This document shows, piece by piece, positions 51,121-60,309 of a stretch of 64,000 nucleotides of DNA. The notes below the pieces were generated by a model, which was given only the letters and a program-made list of their open reading frames with translations, did no database searches and was not told the origin of the DNA. Made by a program: the position numbers and the translations under genes. The DNA is taken from the NCBI RefSeq assembly GCF_018622995.1, contig NZ_CP076022.1:310001-374000 (forward strand), read 5' to 3'. The stretch comes from Arthrobacter jiangjiafuii (GTDB taxonomy: Bacteria; Actinomycetota; Actinomycetes; Actinomycetales; Micrococcaceae). The stretch's first letter is position 1, and each line of letters begins with the position of its first letter.

Positions 51121-54011
51121 TCGCCGCCGCCGATCTTCAGGGTGTACAGGGTCTGCGACGTTGCGCCGGCAGGCACCTCGAGGTGGAAGGCGGGCAGCTC
51201 GTTGATCGCGGCAAGGGATGCCTTGAACTGTGCCTGGCGCAGCAGGAGCCCTGCCACGTCCCGGGACCGGATGTTGCCGTAGCCTTCAGTGTTCTGGGCG
51301 GCCAGTGCCAGCTGGTAGTCGGCGGTGTCGGCCTTGGCGGCGCTGGTGGCCATGGAACCGAGCAGGCCGGAGCCGTTCACGGACCGGTCGCCCAGGTCCA
51401 GCATCACCTTGTTCAGGCTTGCGGCCAGGAGGGCGTTGGCACCGTCGACATCCTGGGTCGAGCCGGACGTGTTGGCCGCGATGGCTGCAAGCGAGGACTC
51501 CGTGCTCTCGGCCAGGGCTGCTGCCAGGGCGCCGCTTCGCTCGTTCAGCTCGCCGCGCTGCTTGTCTACGGTGCCCTTGGCGTCTACCACCACCTCGTCG
51601 GAGGTGGTTTTCAGGCCGGCGATGGACGTGTTGAACGCGGTGACGACGGACTCGGAGCTGTTGTTGCCGATATCGGAAACCTTGCGCACCTGCACGTCAA
51701 TGGCCTCCTGGACCTTGTCTGCTGTCTCCTTCTCGATGTCGGCGAGCGAGGTTGAGATCCGCTCAGCGAGCATCTCCTGCTGCGTTTTCAGTCCGTCAAG
51801 GCTCACGCTGACCTGGCTGGAGGAGTCGATAGCAGCCTTGAGTGCGGCCTTCAGTTCAACCAGCTCGCGCTGAGTACCGGAGACTTCGGACGTCGCTGCC
51901 TCGTTGAGCGCCAGAACTGCCGCCTCGATCGCCTGCAGTTTGAGATCGCTGTCTTTGATTTTCCCGTCCAGCGTCGTAAAGGCCTGGCCGATCGCTGCGT
52001 CCGTGGCTGTGGTATCGGTGGCGGTGATGACCGAGTCCCAGGCGGTCAATTGGGCATCCAACCGGCGGTCTAGCGGAACCGGGAACCCGAATGGTCTGTC
52101 AAGCATCTCGGCCGGGCCGCCCTCTTCATCCGGGAGTTCATCCGCGCACGGAACGCCTGTCAAATATGAGCGAAGCTCCTCCACCTGCCTGCCGGAGAGC
52201 TTGCCAGGTTGGGGGGAGCCATTGTCGATCATCGCGCAAAGCTCGTCGGCGAGCTTCTGGTTCTGATCTTTCAGGGAGCCACTCAGCAGAGAACCCTTAT
52301 CCACCTCGCTGCTGGCACCCTGCGCAGTTTCCTTGATACCGATCAGCTGCTGCCGCAGTCCGTCGATGCTTTCGCGGGCCGCCGCTGAGGCATCACCGGT
52401 CGCGTCGACGGTCTTTCTGCCTGCCGTAATCGCGTCTGTCACCGTCAAGAGGGCCGCATCGTAGCCGTCTGTAGTCTCGACGCCTTCCAGGATCTCCTCC
52501 ACGGCGGTCTGCGCCGTCAACAGTTTCGCGGAAGAGGCGTTCTGGAGGTCTATAGCGCCACCTACCAACTCTGGCTGCAGGTTCTTCACGAGCTCCTCAC
52601 CTTCGTCTACCAAACCCGCCAAAGCGCCGGCGATGATGAGCTCGGAGCCCTTGAGGGAACAGGTCATCGAGATGTCCGCCAAACCCTGTGCTGCCTCTGC
52701 TGCCTCGGCTTCGCAAACCTCCTCAGTGGGGGCCTCCGGACCGATAGCGACGGTGATCTGTCCGGCCACGAAGTCGCGGCAATCCTCACTAACCGTTGCA
52801 TAAGCATCCAGCTGCGAAGCCATGGTCAGGACGTTGGAGTACACAGTGGCGCCCTGCTCGGGCTTGGCCACTGTGGCTTCGCAACCATCGCCGGTGATCT
52901 GTGCCGTCCGCGGCACAGCCGACGTATCACCCAGCATCGAATCCACAGCGGAAACAGTCTGCTGCAGCTGCGACATCGTGGTGGACTGCGTGGCGTTCGT
53001 TGCGCCTTCCAAATCGGCGCCGAGTGCAGTCAGCTGCTCCTTCAGAGAGGACATGGTCGCGGCCAGGGCCTCGGAATTGTCGCGGAGCTCCTCCGCTGTC
53101 CGGACGCCCAGGGTCTGCGACGCCTCCTGCAGGTTCTGGCGGATCTCGGTGATGGTGGATCCGGCCTTGATCAGCACGGTGTTGACGTCCGACACCAGGG
53201 AGATGGTGCGCTGCTGCAGTTCCATCTCGGAACCCGAGCCGGAGGAGAAAGCGCCGGCGACGACGCCGTCCGCGCTCATATCGGTATTGAGGCCCGGCTG
53301 GACAGCCATATCGAACGAGGGGGCCTGGAAGTCCTTGACATCAGCAACGAGGCGCAGCGTGGTGCTGGCACCGGAACGCGGCGGGGCCAGAACCGTGGCC
53401 CACTGCACCACGGTGGCGCCGTCTGCGGTGCTGCTCAGGACGCCGTTGGTGCCGCTGGCGCCGTCGGCGGAGCCCGGAGTGATGTCGTCGGCCCGGACAC
53501 CGGGAAGCGTGGTCGACGCCGCGATCGTCAGCGGAGCACCGACGAGGGCGGTTTCGGAGCGGGACTGGCCTGCGGCGTCGTACTGAATCACCTGCGGCTT
53601 GACGGTGAGGTTCTCCAACGTCAGGTTGATCTCGACAGGCCCGGTGTGGCCCTGCAGATCGGTGAGGTCGGAGCCGGACTTCTCGCCGGCGCGGTACTGC
53701 AGGCTCACCCGCACCGGCAGCTCCCCCACCACCTCGGCGGCGTCGTATGTTGTGTCTTCTGCGGAGGAAGCGCCATCCGCAGCTACGGAGATAGTGGTGC
53801 CCTGAACCGTCTGGACTCCGGCGGCCGGGGAAAGACCCACATGCACGCTCTGGAGAAGTTTGACCGGGTTGGACACGGGCTCCGGCTCGGAATTCTGGGT
53901 GCAGGATGTCGTCGCGATCAACCCTGCGGTAATAAGGACGGCGCCCAGCCGTCGACCGGACGCAGACCGGCGTCCCGGGTTGTTCGTATTGGTCTTAGTT
54001 CGTCTGGGCAT
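51117..54011 (-). CDS. Large exported coiled-coil protein, first gene of the type VII operon
   Basis: A 964-residue protein with basic N-terminus and a signal-like helix (residues 22-36) ending TTSC. Cys37 could be lipidated, although Thr at -3 makes the lipobox weak. Residues 40-260 look beta-rich (two Ig-like parts: VRVSLQYRAGEKSGSDLTD, GPVEINLTLENLTVKPQV). The rest is mainly long amphipathic helices with heptads (ITEIRQNLQEASQTLG, TQRELVELKAALKAAIDSSS, DIEKETADKVQEAIDVQVRK). No C-terminal membrane helices are seen. It may be a counterpart of the outer part of EsaA/YhgE proteins, but no full match is claimed. It is divergent from the first WXG100 gene. Confidence 0.75.
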   Translation of the reverse strand: MPRRTKTNTNNPGRRSASGRRLGAVLITAGLIATTSCTQNSEPEPVSNPVKLLQSVHVGLSPAAGVQTVQGTTISVAADGASSAEDTTYDAAEVVGELPVRVSLQYRAGEKSGSDLTDLQGHTGPVEINLTLENLTVKPQVIQYDAAGQSRSETALVGAPLTIAASTTLPGVRADDITPGSADGASGTNGVLSSTADGATVVQWATVLAPPRSGASTTLRLVADVKDFQAPSFDMAVQPGLNTDMSADGVVAGAFSSGSGSEMELQQRTISLVSDVNTVLIKAGSTITEIRQNLQEASQTLGVRTAEELRDNSEALAATMSSLKEQLTALGADLEGATNATQSTTMSQLQQTVSAVDSMLGDTSAVPRTAQITGDGCEATVAKPEQGATVYSNVLTMASQLDAYATVSEDCRDFVAGQITVAIGPEAPTEEVCEAEAAEAAQGLADISMTCSLKGSELIIAGALAGLVDEGEELVKNLQPELVGGAIDLQNASSAKLLTAQTAVEEILEGVETTDGYDAALLTVTDAITAGRKTVDATGDASAAARESIDGLRQQLIGIKETAQGASSEVDKGSLLSGSLKDQNQKLADELCAMIDNGSPQPGKLSGRQVEELRSYLTGVPCADELPDEEGGPAEMLDRPFGFPVPLDRRLDAQLTAWDSVITATDTTATDAAIGQAFTTLDGKIKDSDLKLQAIEAAVLALNEAATSEVSGTQRELVELKAALKAAIDSSSQVSVSLDGLKTQQEMLAERISTSLADIEKETADKVQEAIDVQVRKVSDIGNNSSESVVTAFNTSIAGLKTTSDEVVVDAKGTVDKQRGELNERSGALAAALAESTESSLAAIAANTSGSTQDVDGANALLAASLNKVMLDLGDRSVNGSGLLGSMATSAAKADTADYQLALAAQNTEGYGNIRSRDVAGLLLRQAQFKASLAAINELPAFHLEVPAGATSQTLYTLKIGGGE

Positions 54012-54051
54012 CGTGGATGAACCCCCTCATTCCGTTCGCTGTGCCTTGAGC

Positions 54052-54057
54052 ATCATA
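54052..54057 (-). promoter_or_regulatory. Candidate -10 (TATGAT) of the type VII operon
   Basis: TATGAT on the minus strand, 41-46 nt upstream of the coiled-coil protein start. TTGACC at 54079-54084 could be the -35 but the 21-nt spacer is too long, so the call is weak. Confidence 0.3.
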
Positions 54058-54170
54058 AGGGGTAGTACTCATAAACCCGGTCAATCGCAATTTGATAACG
54101 TTTCGCCCGGGAAGTCGGCGGTCGCGTGAGCTGAGGGTGTTTTCTCTTGGTGGATTTACATAGGCGCTTT

Positions 54171-54183
54171 TTGGTAGCCTCTC
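54171..54183 (+). promoter_or_regulatory. Shared promoter box TTGGTAGCCTCTC, WXG100 copy 1
   Basis: This 13-mer occurs upstream of both WXG100 genes (here and at 62729-62741), about 60-70 nt before each ATG. It includes TAGCCT, a TAnnnT -10. A related TTGkTGGATTT lies 14-20 nt upstream in both. Sequence between the box and the gene has diverged, so the box is probably kept by selection. Confidence 0.6.
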
Positions 54184-54240
54184 CAGCGTCGCCGGCGCCC
54201 GCGCCCGGCAGGGAATCAGTTGTCAGTCAAGGGGGAATTT

Positions 54241-54522
54241 ATGTCACGCGTGTTGTCCACCGAACAGGCCAAGTCTGCAATTGGGCAGGTGCAGTCGATC
54301 ATTAACGGTGGTTTCACCGACCAGATCGCCGCGCTGGATGCGCAGGGGAAAATCTTGTCGGACCCGAATGTCTGGGACGGCCCACTGGCGGCGCAGTTCC
54401 GGGGTTCGACGTGGCCCGAAACCAAGGCTGCCCTGGACAAGGCCCGCGAAGAACTCGAACAGCTGCGCACACAGCTGCAGAAGATCTCGCAGGACATTTT
54501 CTCCGCAGGCGGAGGCGCCTGA
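54241..54522 (+). CDS. WXG100 family secreted protein (copy 1)
   Basis: A 93-residue helical-hairpin protein typical of type VII substrates (EsxA/CFP-10 family). The WxG turn is NVWDGPLAAQF at about residues 46-56. The second helix is TKAALDKAREELEQLRTQLQ, and the tail is FSAGGGA. AAGGGG before ATG 54241 selects it over an upstream in-frame start at 54220. Copy 2 (62808-63089) is the same at 87 of 93 positions. It lies between the divergent secretion operon and the RHS toxin gene, which suggests that it is exported with, or helps target, the RHS protein. Confidence 0.93.
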   Translation: MSRVLSTEQAKSAIGQVQSIINGGFTDQIAALDAQGKILSDPNVWDGPLAAQFRGSTWPETKAALDKAREELEQLRTQLQKISQDIFSAGGGA

Positions 54523-54565
54523 TCCCAAGCCTTTATTTTTTTATGCAGTTGCTCTTTCCAAAGGA

Positions 54566-54605
54566 CGGGTAGCCGCACCACTCCGGGCGAGTGGGCGGCT
54601 GCCCG
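54566..54605 (+). ncRNA. Structured RNA hairpin between WXG100 copy 1 and the RHS gene
   Basis: CGGGTAGCCGC (54566-54576) pairs with GCGGCTGCCCG (54595-54605), and CCACTC (54578-54583) with GAGTGG (54589-54594), with one bulged A and a 5-nt loop. The same structure follows WXG100 copy 2 with a compensatory A-T to G-C change and a G-U to A-U change. No U-tract follows. It is best seen as an attenuator, processing or stabilising stem between the WXG100 and toxin parts of one transcript. Confidence 0.65.
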
Positions 54606-54699
54606 CCGTTGTTCCCACCGGGGTTGTTCCTGCCCGTGCGGGTACCTTTGGGTGTAGGCAGGTTTTCCATTCCCTTTTTGTATTCAGTGGGGGCTGATT

Positions 54700-57600
54700 A
54701 TGACCAGTTTCGTTGAAGTGCCGTTGTTGCCGGAGGATGCCAGCGGGCGGTTTGATTACGCCGTGGCCACGGAAATGAAGGCCGCGTTCGAGAATGCTGC
54801 GGCACGGCTCGAGGTGCAATCTTCTTCGCGGTCCTTATATGTTTCCAAGGGCAGCGAGGACTTCAAGGGACGCTTCTCCGAGGTCTTCACCACGAACGCC
54901 GCCACCGCAGCAAAGGACTCAGCAGAGCTGACGACGGCGCTGCGGACCGTTGCCGGCTACGTGGGACAGATGGTCACCCTCGCACATGAGGAAGACGCCC
55001 GGCGCAGGGAAAACAACGAATGGGTCTGGCGGCACAACAACCGCAACTGGCTCGAACAGATCGGCGACTGGCTCGGCGGCGAGGAACCACGCCCCAACGC
55101 CGAGAGGGGCGCCGCTCCGTCGTTCCCCCAGACTGCTCCCGGCACAGGATCCAGGCAAAACCCGGCCCCCGGCGGCGGATACGGGGGCGGGACCTCCTCG
55201 GCGCGGCCGGAAAACCTGCGGACCTTCGCTGACGGCTCGCGCTCCCTGGACGACGGTCTAGCCGCCGCCCCGGGCGTCCTGCAGGGGCACCTGTCCTCGT
55301 TCGCCTCCCGATGCAACTGGGGCCAGATCGAGGCATCCGGCGTCGTCGGCGCCTACCGGGCCTACCTGGCGGCCAATGAGAACGACGCGAAATGGGCCAC
55401 CACCATCGCCGATGCGTTTGCTGCCGCCGGGGGCGAGGGGGCCGTGTCGACCGTATCTGATGCCGCGCTGGCCGCTTCACTGGCAGCGGCAGGGGTGAGC
55501 GTGGGCCGGACCGCCCTGCAGATCGATCCGCCCACCGCTGCCGGTGCGCTGCCCACCACGGGCTACGCGAATGATCCGGTGAACACCGCGACCGGAAACT
55601 TCATCGAGCCTGAAACCGATCTGGGCTTCGCCGGAACGGCGTCGAACCTGGTGCTTTCCCGGATGTATAACTCGCTGGCCTCGGGCCTGGAAACTCCGGG
55701 TGTTTTCGGCCCCGGCTGGGCCTCCGTCCTGGATCAGCATCTGGTGCTCTCGGATGAGGGCTGCCGCTGGGTCGTTGCCGACGGCCGCGCCGTGGACTTC
55801 CCCCGCCAGGGTGAAGGCTGGGGCCGGGCGGTTGGGGAGAACTACTGGCTCACCCGCGAACCGGCCACTGCCGCTGTATTCACGGAGCTGGAATCGGCCC
55901 CCGAGGGCTCCGACGTCCTCGTCGTCCGGGATAACCAGGGATCCTGGTGGGCCTACAGCCTCGCCGGCACCTGGCTGGGCTCCGGGGGAGCGCCCGGCCG
56001 CACCGTCTCGGTGACCCGGGAAAGCACGCCCGACGGCGGCGCGGGCCTCGTGACCCGGTTCGCGCACGTGCGCGGCCGGTTCCTGGACATCGACTATGTG
56101 GACGGGCTCGCAGCGGTGATCCGGTCCGCGGACGGGCGACGGGTGGAGTACGGGTACGACGACGCCGGCCAGCTGATCACCGTCACCACCGAGAACGGAA
56201 CCCGGACCTACCGGTGGAATGAGCAGGGCCTGATCGACGCCGTCTACTCCGCCGCCGGCGTCCTCGAAGCCGAAAACACCTACGACGAGCAGGGCAGGGT
56301 GATCCTGCAGCTCACCCAGCACGGCCGCCGCACCCGCTTCGCCTACCTGCCCGGCCGCGTCACCGCCGTCTCCGATGAGGACGGCACCCGCTCCAACTCC
56401 TGGATCGCCGACGCCAAAGGCCGCCTGGTCGGCGTGCTGGATTCCCATGACCAGCGCCAGTCCATGGCCTACGACAAACACGGAAACCTGGTCTCCTTCA
56501 CTGAGCGCGACGGCGCCGTCACCGTCCACGCCTACGACGAGCGCGGCCGGAAAACCCGCACCGTCACCCCGGAAGGCGCAGACCTGACCTACGGCTGGGA
56601 CGAACAGGACCGCATCACCACCCTGGTCACCGAATCCGGCTCCGTCGTCAGCTACGAGTACGCCGACCAGCTCACCCGCGACCCCTCGGTCATTGTGGAT
56701 CCGCTGGGCGGGCGCACGGAACTGGTCTGGGATAACGGGCTCCTGACCCGCGTTACGGACCCGGCCGGCGTAACGGTCGAGTTCGACTACGACGGGTTCG
56801 GCGACCTGATCGCCACCCGCAACGCAGTCGGGGACACCGCCCGGATCCTCCGCGACGAGGCCGGCCGGCCCACGGCCACCGTCACCCCGTCCGGGGCCAC
56901 CACCCGCTTCACTTACAACACCGCCGGCCTGCTCATTCGGCGCGAAGACGCCGACGGCGCGCTCTGGTCCTTCGAACACGACGCCGCGGGCCGGATCACC
57001 GCCTCCATCGCCCCGGACGGCGGCCGGACCGAACTGGAATACGCGGCCAACGGCGAACTGAGCCGCACCATCGACCCGCTGGGCCGCGCCATCGAGCGCG
57101 TTTTCGATGAACTCGGCAACATCACCGCCGCGGTGCTGCCCGACGGGGCCCGCTGGGGCTTTACCCATGACACGCTTTCCCGCCTGACCGGCATTACTGA
57201 CCCGGCTGGGCACGACTGGATCCGCGAGTACGACAAGATCGGCAACCTGACCGCCGTCGTCGACCCCACCGGCGTCCGTGCCGACACCAGCACGGACCGC
57301 AGGGCCGGTACCGCCACCGTCGCTGACGCGTTCACCTCCTCGACCTTCAGTTTCGACGAATATGGCCGCCCCACCCGGGTCGAGGAAGCGGACGGCTCCT
57401 CGGAGCTGGTCACCTATGACGCCGCCGGGAACCCGGTGGAACTGCTCGACGGCGACGGCGGGCTGACCCGCCTGGAACGGCACCTGTCCGGGAAAGTCAC
57501 CTCCATCACCTCACCCTCCGGCGCGGTCACCCGGTATGAATACGACCTCTGTGGCCGGCCGTGGAAAACCATGGACGCCCTCGGCGCGGTCACGGAACTG

Positions 57601-60294
57601 GTCTACGACGCCGATCAGCGGATTACCGCACGGATTCTGCCCACCGGCGAGGTGGAGACGTTCGAATACGACCCCTGCGGCCGGCTGGTCCTGCGCCTCA
57701 CTCCCGGCAACGGGACGGCCCGTTACGGATACGACAAGGCCGGCCGGCTGAACTTCTCCCAGGACTCCTGGTACGGGACCCGCCGGTTCAAATACAACAC
57801 CGCCGGAGAACTCACCGAGTCCCTTAACGGCGTCGGCGGTCGCACCCGGTTCGAGTACGACCTCCGCGGCCGGCTGATCCGGATCACCGATCCGCTCGGC
57901 GGCATCACCACCCGCACCTACACCGCCACCGACAAAGTGGAATCCGTCACCGACCCGCTGGACCGGGTCACCACCGCGACCTATGACCCGGCGGGACGGC
58001 AGCTGTCCCAAACCGATCCGGACGGCAACACCACCACCTGGACCTACGACGCGGCAGGCCGGGAAGAGAGCACCTCCCACAACGGGAAACTGCTTGCCAC
58101 AGCCCGCCGCGACCCCCTGACCCGGCGCGTCGTCATCGCCGATCACACCGGCGGCGACGGGCTGACGGTGGAGCACGAACTCGGCTTCAACCGGCGCGGT
58201 CAACTCACCTCCCGCACCCGCGGGGCCCAGGGACTGTCCTGGAGCTATGACGCGGACGGAAACCGGACCGGCTTCACCGATGCCCACGGAACCACCACCA
58301 CTTACACGCGCGACGCCGTCGGCCGGCTGAAAAGCGTGGCCAACCCTCTGCTGGGCGAGGCGGCGTTCACGCACGACGCATCCGGCCGCCTGGCCACCGC
58401 CACCGCCGGGGATCTGGTGCAGGAATGGTCCTACCGCGACGGGTACCTGGCCGAACACATCCGCACCAACCGCTCAGACCCGGACGCCACCGACATCACC
58501 CTGATCGGCCGGGACGACGACGGCCGGATCCTGGGCCTGACCCGTGCCGGTGCGGTGACCCGCTACGCCTATGACGGGGCCGGACAGCTGGCCGCCGCCT
58601 CCACCAGGAGCGGCACCACCGGCCCGGGGCAGGCCTCGGTTTCGGAATGGCATTACGACGCCGGCGGGCGGCTGGTCCGCGAAGTCACACCGGAGGGGCA
58701 CCGGACGTACGGGTATGACGCCGCCGGGCAGCTGATCGCTGTCACCGACCCGGACGGATTCCGGACCGAGTTTGTCTATGACGGGCTCGGACGGCGCACC
58801 CGCCTGATCCGCCCGGAGGGGACCTGGACCGAATACGCCTGGGGCGAGACCGGATACCTGCAGGGAACCGTGGACCGGACCTGGGACGGGGTGGAGGCCT
58901 CCCGGCACCGGCTTTGGGTAGATGCCCTGGGGGAGCTGTCAGCCGTCGACGGCGCTCCGCTGTGGTGGGACACCGCCAGCCCGTTCCCCGCTCTGGCCGG
59001 CCTTGCCAGTGAGCAGGTCCTGTCCCTGCCCGGCGGCGTCACGGGCATCGGGGACGCCTGGACGGTACCGGGCTGGCGGGCCGCCCGCCCCACGGATGCG
59101 ACCGATCCGTGGGCCGCCATCGGAGCCACCGTGATTCCTGCGCCGGGCAGCTCCGCGGCCGCCGTTCATGCTGCGCCGGGAATGGGCGCGGTGTCCGGCG
59201 CGGCCGGAGCGCTGGCCGACATCAGCCTGACGGGCAACGGCGGGCTGGACATTGCCGGACTGGAGTGGCTGGGCGCGCGTGCGTATGATCCGGCGACCCG
59301 TGGTTTCCTCTCCACCGACCCTCTGACGCCGGTCCTGGGTGCGGGCTGGGACGGCAACCCGTACTCCTATGCGGGCAACAACCCGTTGAACGCCACCGAC
59401 CCCACGGGCCTTAGCCCGCTGACCGATGAGGAGCTGCAGGGCTACGACAAATCTGCCGGGAGCCACTGGGAGACGGTGCTGGGGGCCGTCGCCGTGGCCG
59501 GCGCGGTCGGGGCGATGTTTGTCCCCGGGCTCAACCTCATTGCCGCGGGAGCCATCGCAGGGACCTTGGCCTCGGGCGGCATCTCGATGATCTCCCAGGA
59601 TTTGCAGAGCGGTTCCGTCGATTGGTGGTCGGTATTGGGCAATGCGGCCGTCGGCGGAATCACGGGTGCTGCCGGTGGTGGGGCAATGCTTTGGGGCAAG
59701 GGTCTTGTGTCAGCAGCGCCCGGGCAGGCCGCGGCAGCCTTCAGGACCGCAGCCGGCGTCGGAGGCACCCTCGGCTCCGGAGCAGGAGGGATCACCTATC
59801 TGGCGAAAAATGACTGGCAGATCAAGAACGGCTGGCACTTTGCCGGATCTATTGTGGGTGGTGGATTCGCCGGTGCTGTCGGAGCACTTGCGGTGCCGGC
59901 AGGCGGATCGCTGGCCATGGCCTTTGGCAGCAAATCCACCGGTGTCCTGGCGTCGACCATGACTGCCGGCATCGGCGGACTGGGGTCCGGCGGGGGCGCC
60001 GCGTTGGACGGTGCAGTCTCCGGCAAACCTGTCGATCTGGTCAACATTGCTACCAGCGCCGGCTTTGGCACCGTCACCACGGCCATGCCGATTAACAAAC
60101 TTCCGGTTGTGGGCGGCTTCTTCGAGCAAACGGGCGTCAATACCCTTAAGCAGATGCCGTATTTCGCCCCCCAAACCCTGTCTGGGGCGTTCAACCTCAC
60201 CCAGCCCAATACCCTTGGTATGTGGAGCTGCGTCACCGGAGGTCTCGCCGTGGTCGGTGGCGGTGACGCGGTCAGATACATGATGGGCTGGTAA
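54700..60294 (+). CDS. RHS-repeat polymorphic toxin with type VII N-terminal domain
   Basis: An 1864-residue protein. Residues 1-125 are a helical domain (VEVPLLPEDASG, LYVSKGSEDFKGRFSEVFTT, HEEDARRRENNEW) shared with the gene at 63354. Then come a Pro/Gly linker (126-165), a second helical segment (165-280), a DUF6531-like segment (NDPVNTATGNFIEPETDLGF, about 290) and YD/RHS repeats (about 370-1500; GRPTRVEEADGSSELVTYD, RRVEYGYDDAGQL). The RHS core end is GARAYDPATRGFLSTDPLTP and GNNPLNATDPTGL (about 1525-1567). The C-terminal 295 residues are the variable tail: hydrophobic, Gly-rich segments (VLGAVAVAGAVGAMFVPG, GSIVGGGFAGAVGALAVP) and no nuclease motif that I can see. Small membrane proteins, likely immunity proteins, follow 15 bp later. 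Confidence 0.92.
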   Translation: MTSFVEVPLLPEDASGRFDYAVATEMKAAFENAAARLEVQSSSRSLYVSKGSEDFKGRFSEVFTTNAATAAKDSAELTTALRTVAGYVGQMVTLAHEEDARRRENNEWVWRHNNRNWLEQIGDWLGGEEPRPNAERGAAPSFPQTAPGTGSRQNPAPGGGYGGGTSSARPENLRTFADGSRSLDDGLAAAPGVLQGHLSSFASRCNWGQIEASGVVGAYRAYLAANENDAKWATTIADAFAAAGGEGAVSTVSDAALAASLAAAGVSVGRTALQIDPPTAAGALPTTGYANDPVNTATGNFIEPETDLGFAGTASNLVLSRMYNSLASGLETPGVFGPGWASVLDQHLVLSDEGCRWVVADGRAVDFPRQGEGWGRAVGENYWLTREPATAAVFTELESAPEGSDVLVVRDNQGSWWAYSLAGTWLGSGGAPGRTVSVTRESTPDGGAGLVTRFAHVRGRFLDIDYVDGLAAVIRSADGRRVEYGYDDAGQLITVTTENGTRTYRWNEQGLIDAVYSAAGVLEAENTYDEQGRVILQLTQHGRRTRFAYLPGRVTAVSDEDGTRSNSWIADAKGRLVGVLDSHDQRQSMAYDKHGNLVSFTERDGAVTVHAYDERGRKTRTVTPEGADLTYGWDEQDRITTLVTESGSVVSYEYADQLTRDPSVIVDPLGGRTELVWDNGLLTRVTDPAGVTVEFDYDGFGDLIATRNAVGDTARILRDEAGRPTATVTPSGATTRFTYNTAGLLIRREDADGALWSFEHDAAGRITASIAPDGGRTELEYAANGELSRTIDPLGRAIERVFDELGNITAAVLPDGARWGFTHDTLSRLTGITDPAGHDWIREYDKIGNLTAVVDPTGVRADTSTDRRAGTATVADAFTSSTFSFDEYGRPTRVEEADGSSELVTYDAAGNPVELLDGDGGLTRLERHLSGKVTSITSPSGAVTRYEYDLCGRPWKTMDALGAVTELVYDADQRITARILPTGEVETFEYDPCGRLVLRLTPGNGTARYGYDKAGRLNFSQDSWYGTRRFKYNTAGELTESLNGVGGRTRFEYDLRGRLIRITDPLGGITTRTYTATDKVESVTDPLDRVTTATYDPAGRQLSQTDPDGNTTTWTYDAAGREESTSHNGKLLATARRDPLTRRVVIADHTGGDGLTVEHELGFNRRGQLTSRTRGAQGLSWSYDADGNRTGFTDAHGTTTTYTRDAVGRLKSVANPLLGEAAFTHDASGRLATATAGDLVQEWSYRDGYLAEHIRTNRSDPDATDITLIGRDDDGRILGLTRAGAVTRYAYDGAGQLAAASTRSGTTGPGQASVSEWHYDAGGRLVREVTPEGHRTYGYDAAGQLIAVTDPDGFRTEFVYDGLGRRTRLIRPEGTWTEYAWGETGYLQGTVDRTWDGVEASRHRLWVDALGELSAVDGAPLWWDTASPFPALAGLASEQVLSLPGGVTGIGDAWTVPGWRAARPTDATDPWAAIGATVIPAPGSSAAAVHAAPGMGAVSGAAGALADISLTGNGGLDIAGLEWLGARAYDPATRGFLSTDPLTPVLGAGWDGNPYSYAGNNPLNATDPTGLSPLTDEELQGYDKSAGSHWETVLGAVAVAGAVGAMFVPGLNLIAAGAIAGTLASGGISMISQDLQSGSVDWWSVLGNAAVGGITGAAGGGAMLWGKGLVSAAPGQAAAAFRTAAGVGGTLGSGAGGITYLAKNDWQIKNGWHFAGSIVGGGFAGAVGALAVPAGGSLAMAFGSKSTGVLASTMTAGIGGLGSGGGAALDGAVSGKPVDLVNIATSAGFGTVTTAMPINKLPVVGGFFEQTGVNTLKQMPYFAPQTLSGAFNLTQPNTLGMWSCVTGGLAVVGGGDAVRYMMGW

Positions 60295-60309
60295 CTATGA
60301 GCAGGATTG

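Noticed and set aside
59400-60294. HNH, EndoU or deaminase toxin domain at the RHS C-terminus
   Set aside because: No matching His/Cys/Glu motif was seen in the tail; the sequence is dominated by Gly/Ala hydrophobic segments.
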